From Acidobacteriota bacterium (GTDB lineage Bacteria; Acidobacteriota; UBA6911; RPQK01), in NCBI GenBank assembly GCA_003819755.1, contig RPQK01000362.1, positions 1 to 7,507 of the forward strand: a stretch of 7,507 bases of DNA, given 5' to 3'. The stretch's first letter is position 1. Each line of letters begins with the position of its first letter. Position numbers and translations under genes: made by a program. This document shows, in pieces, positions 6,112-7,507 of the stretch. The notes beneath the pieces are model-generated. The model saw only the letters and a list, made by a program, of their open reading frames with translations. It was not told the origin of the DNA and did not search any database.

Positions 6112-7281
6112 ATGAACAGCAAGGTTCTCTTGTTAGCCGTCTCGTCGGTTGTCCTGTCCGGGGCCATCTCCTGCCGGTCCTCGGAACCGGAAGTCGAGCC
6201 GCTGGTGTTTGAACCCGGCAAGTTTATATCGGCCGAACGATGCGGCGCCTGCCATAAGGACATCTACAGCGCCTGGAACTCTTCCCTGCACGCCCGGGCC
6301 TACCAGGATAAGATCTTTCAGGCGTCCTTCGCCGAGGTCGAGGAATCGGCCAAGGAAGAAGCGGCCCGGATGTGTTTCAAATGCCACGCCCCGACCGCCC
6401 TCAGTACAGACGATCTGGAGGCAAAACAGGCGGTTACCCGCGAGGGAGTGACTTGCGACTTCTGCCACTCGCTCAGAGAGGTTCATCTTTCCCGCCCGGA
6501 CCCTTTCGAATTGCGGGTCGGAAGAGTGAAACTGGGACCGGTCAAAGACGCCGCGTCCGATGCCCACGGGGTAGAGTACTCCTTGTTTCACACGACGTCC
6601 CGTCACTGCGCCGCCTGTCACCAGTTCAGCAACCGGAACGGGCTCGAGATTCTCGGCACCTATCAGGAATGGCAGGGCTACCAGGAAAAAGGCGGAACCA
6701 AGAGCTGTCAGGAGTGCCACATGCCGGTCGTTACAGCGAACATCGTCGACCCGAAGGTTAAGCGGGTTGAGGGTGCTTTCGTCAATCTCCACGAGATGCC
6801 CGGGGGACACTCCTTGCACCAGCTGAACAAGTCGCTCCGCATGCGGATCATGGGGCTGGACCGAACGCAGAAAGGGCTCCGGATCAAGGTCAAGGTGAGC
6901 AACGTCGGCGCCGGGCACAGTGTGCCGACCGGCATTCCGACTCGAAAGGTCATTCTGACCGTCGAAGTGCGGATCGGGAACCAGAAATTCGAGGACAAAC
7001 GCGTTTATGAGCGCGTCGTTCTGGGTAAGGACGGCAAGGAGCTCCGGCGCGACAGCGAGGTATTTCTCGCTGGCCAAACCGCGACAACCGATACACGGCT
7101 CAAGCCGTTTGAGGAGCGCGTCGAGGAGTTCCTCCTGCCGGTCCCGTCCGACGGGAATGCCCAGGTACAGGCCACACTAACCTACCTGTACTCTCCGCAC
7201 GACCGCAAGGCCACCGAGACGAGGATCGATTTCTGGAAAGAGAGAAAAGAACTGGCCACGAGCTGGGAAGCGGGGAAGTAA
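6112..7281 (+). CDS. Five-heme cytochrome c554-like lipoprotein
   Basis: Exported multiheme cytochrome, the likely next electron carrier or terminal partner of the module. Start ATG 6112 has a strong GAGGAGG at 6101-6107; the gap from the previous gene is 30 bp. The N-terminus looks like a lipoprotein signal with lipobox-like AISC (C21), followed by a Ser/Glu/Pro-rich linker. Five CxxCH sites begin at C44, C88, C115, C166 and C199. The first sits in ISAERCGACHKDIYSAWNSS, the start typical of cytochrome c554-type domains. The remaining part (about 225-380) has no heme site and an alternating strand pattern like a beta-sandwich. It contains the two His motifs GGHSLHQL and GAGHSVPTG, which recur in this family and may supply ligands. 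Whether the protein sits in the inner or outer membrane cannot be read from sequence. An enzymatic role, as in hydroxylamine- or nitrogen-linked relatives, is possible, but no catalytic signature is evident. Confidence 0.9.
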   Translation: MNSKVLLLAVSSVVLSGAISCRSSEPEVEPLVFEPGKFISAERCGACHKDIYSAWNSSLHARAYQDKIFQASFAEVEESAKEEAARMCFKCHAPTALSTDDLEAKQAVTREGVTCDFCHSLREVHLSRPDPFELRVGRVKLGPVKDAASDAHGVEYSLFHTTSRHCAACHQFSNRNGLEILGTYQEWQGYQEKGGTKSCQECHMPVVTANIVDPKVKRVEGAFVNLHEMPGGHSLHQLNKSLRMRIMGLDRTQKGLRIKVKVSNVGAGHSVPTGIPTRKVILTVEVRIGNQKFEDKRVYERVVLGKDGKELRRDSEVFLAGQTATTDTRLKPFEERVEEFLLPVPSDGNAQVQATLTYLYSPHDRKATETRIDFWKERKELATSWEAGK

Positions 7282-7316
7282 CGCCCAACTCACAGAGCCG
7301 CGCACGACGCGGGGCG

Positions 7317-7352
7317 AAAGGGTTGTGTACCGGGCATGGTACGCAACCCTTT
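7317..7352 (+). terminator. Strong hairpin after the operon, possible terminator
   Basis: AAAGGGTTGTGTACC (7317-7331) pairs with GGTACGCAACCCTTT (7338-7352) around the loop GGGCAT. This gives 15 pairs, one of them a G-U wobble in RNA. It lies 35 bp after the last stop codon. There is no downstream T run, only GGGGG, so it may end transcription weakly or protect the operon mRNA 3' end. Confidence 0.5.
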
Positions 7353-7387
7353 GGGGGCAGAAGCGCTCAAATAAGAATCGAGAGTGG

Positions 7388-7419
7388 GGGCGTCCCCTGG
7401 GAGCGCAGGCGGGACGCCC
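7388..7419. repeat. Perfect 9-bp inverted repeat
   Basis: GGGCGTCCC (7388-7396) and GGGACGCCC (7411-7419) flank a 14-nt GC-rich loop. It sits in the gene-free tail of the window. The composition suggests a dispersed intergenic palindrome rather than a gene-specific site, but copy number cannot be seen here. Confidence 0.6.
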
Positions 7420-7432
7420 AATGCCATTTACT

Positions 7433-7475
7433 TTTTGGAGCGCGGGGGCGCCAAGCCATTTTGGAGTGCGGCGGC
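7433..7475. repeat. Pair of 17-bp direct repeats
   Basis: TTTTGGAGCGCGGGGGC (7433-7449) and TTTTGGAGTGCGGCGGC (7459-7475) match at 15 of 17 positions with a 26-bp period. They lie in the stretch after 7352, where I see no open reading frame with gene-like features. The element may continue past the window edge. Confidence 0.6.
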
Positions 7476-7507
7476 AACGAGAGGCCGACGCTTTATCAGG
7501 CCTCGAG

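Noticed and set aside
6133..7077. 314-codon open frame on the - strand across the five-heme cytochrome
   Set aside because: Antisense shadow of a gene with clear heme motifs and a strong GAGGAGG site.

Overview
The window comes from a GC-rich bacterial chromosome (roughly 60% G+C by eye) and holds seven genes, all on the + strand. A sensor kinase and sigma-54 activator pair lies next to a Rieske/cytochrome b complex and two multiheme cytochromes c. This combination suggests an anaerobic or facultative respirer of a group such as Acidobacteriota, Desulfobacterota or a related candidate phylum. No marker gene fixes the taxon, so that placement is inference.

Region 1 (2-2510) is a two-component system. 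It starts with the 3' part of a membrane sensor histidine kinase (HAMP end, PAS, HisKA, HATPase), whose 5' end lies outside the window. A 26-bp overlap leads into a complete NtrC-family response regulator with receiver, AAA+ domain with an intact GAFTGA loop, and a Fis-type helix-turn-helix.

Region 2 (2511-2786) is a 276-bp non-coding block with unusual structure. In order it holds a GC hairpin just after the regulator stop, two oppositely oriented arrays of a 9-bp repeat (AAGGGACAG / CTGTCCCTT), two 17-bp palindromes CCTGACA-N3-TGTCAGG 25 bp apart plus an extra half-site, and a GG-N10-GC element with sigma-54 (-24/-12) spacing just before the next gene. The palindromes sit about 85 and 110 bp before the predicted transcription start, where activators of this class normally bind.

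Region 3 (2787-7281) looks like one five-gene operon: a receiver-fold protein lacking its phosphorylation site, a Tat-type Rieske iron-sulfur protein, a b6-type cytochrome b with subunit IV fused on, a 9-heme cytochrome c with a C-terminal membrane anchor, and a 5-heme cytochrome c554-like lipoprotein. Gaps are short (4-bp overlap, 4, 55 and 30 bp) and each start has a ribosome binding site. The likely electron path is quinol to Rieske/cytochrome b, then the anchored 9-heme protein, then the 5-heme lipoprotein and an acceptor not encoded here.

Region 4 (7282-7507) has no gene that I can support. It carries a strong hairpin, a second inverted repeat and a pair of near-identical 17-bp repeats that look like dispersed intergenic elements.

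The main hypothesis is a closed local circuit: a PAS-domain kinase with clustered Cys/His residues signals to the adjacent sigma-54 activator, which binds the palindromes and switches on a dedicated quinol-oxidising, multiheme-cytochrome respiratory module.
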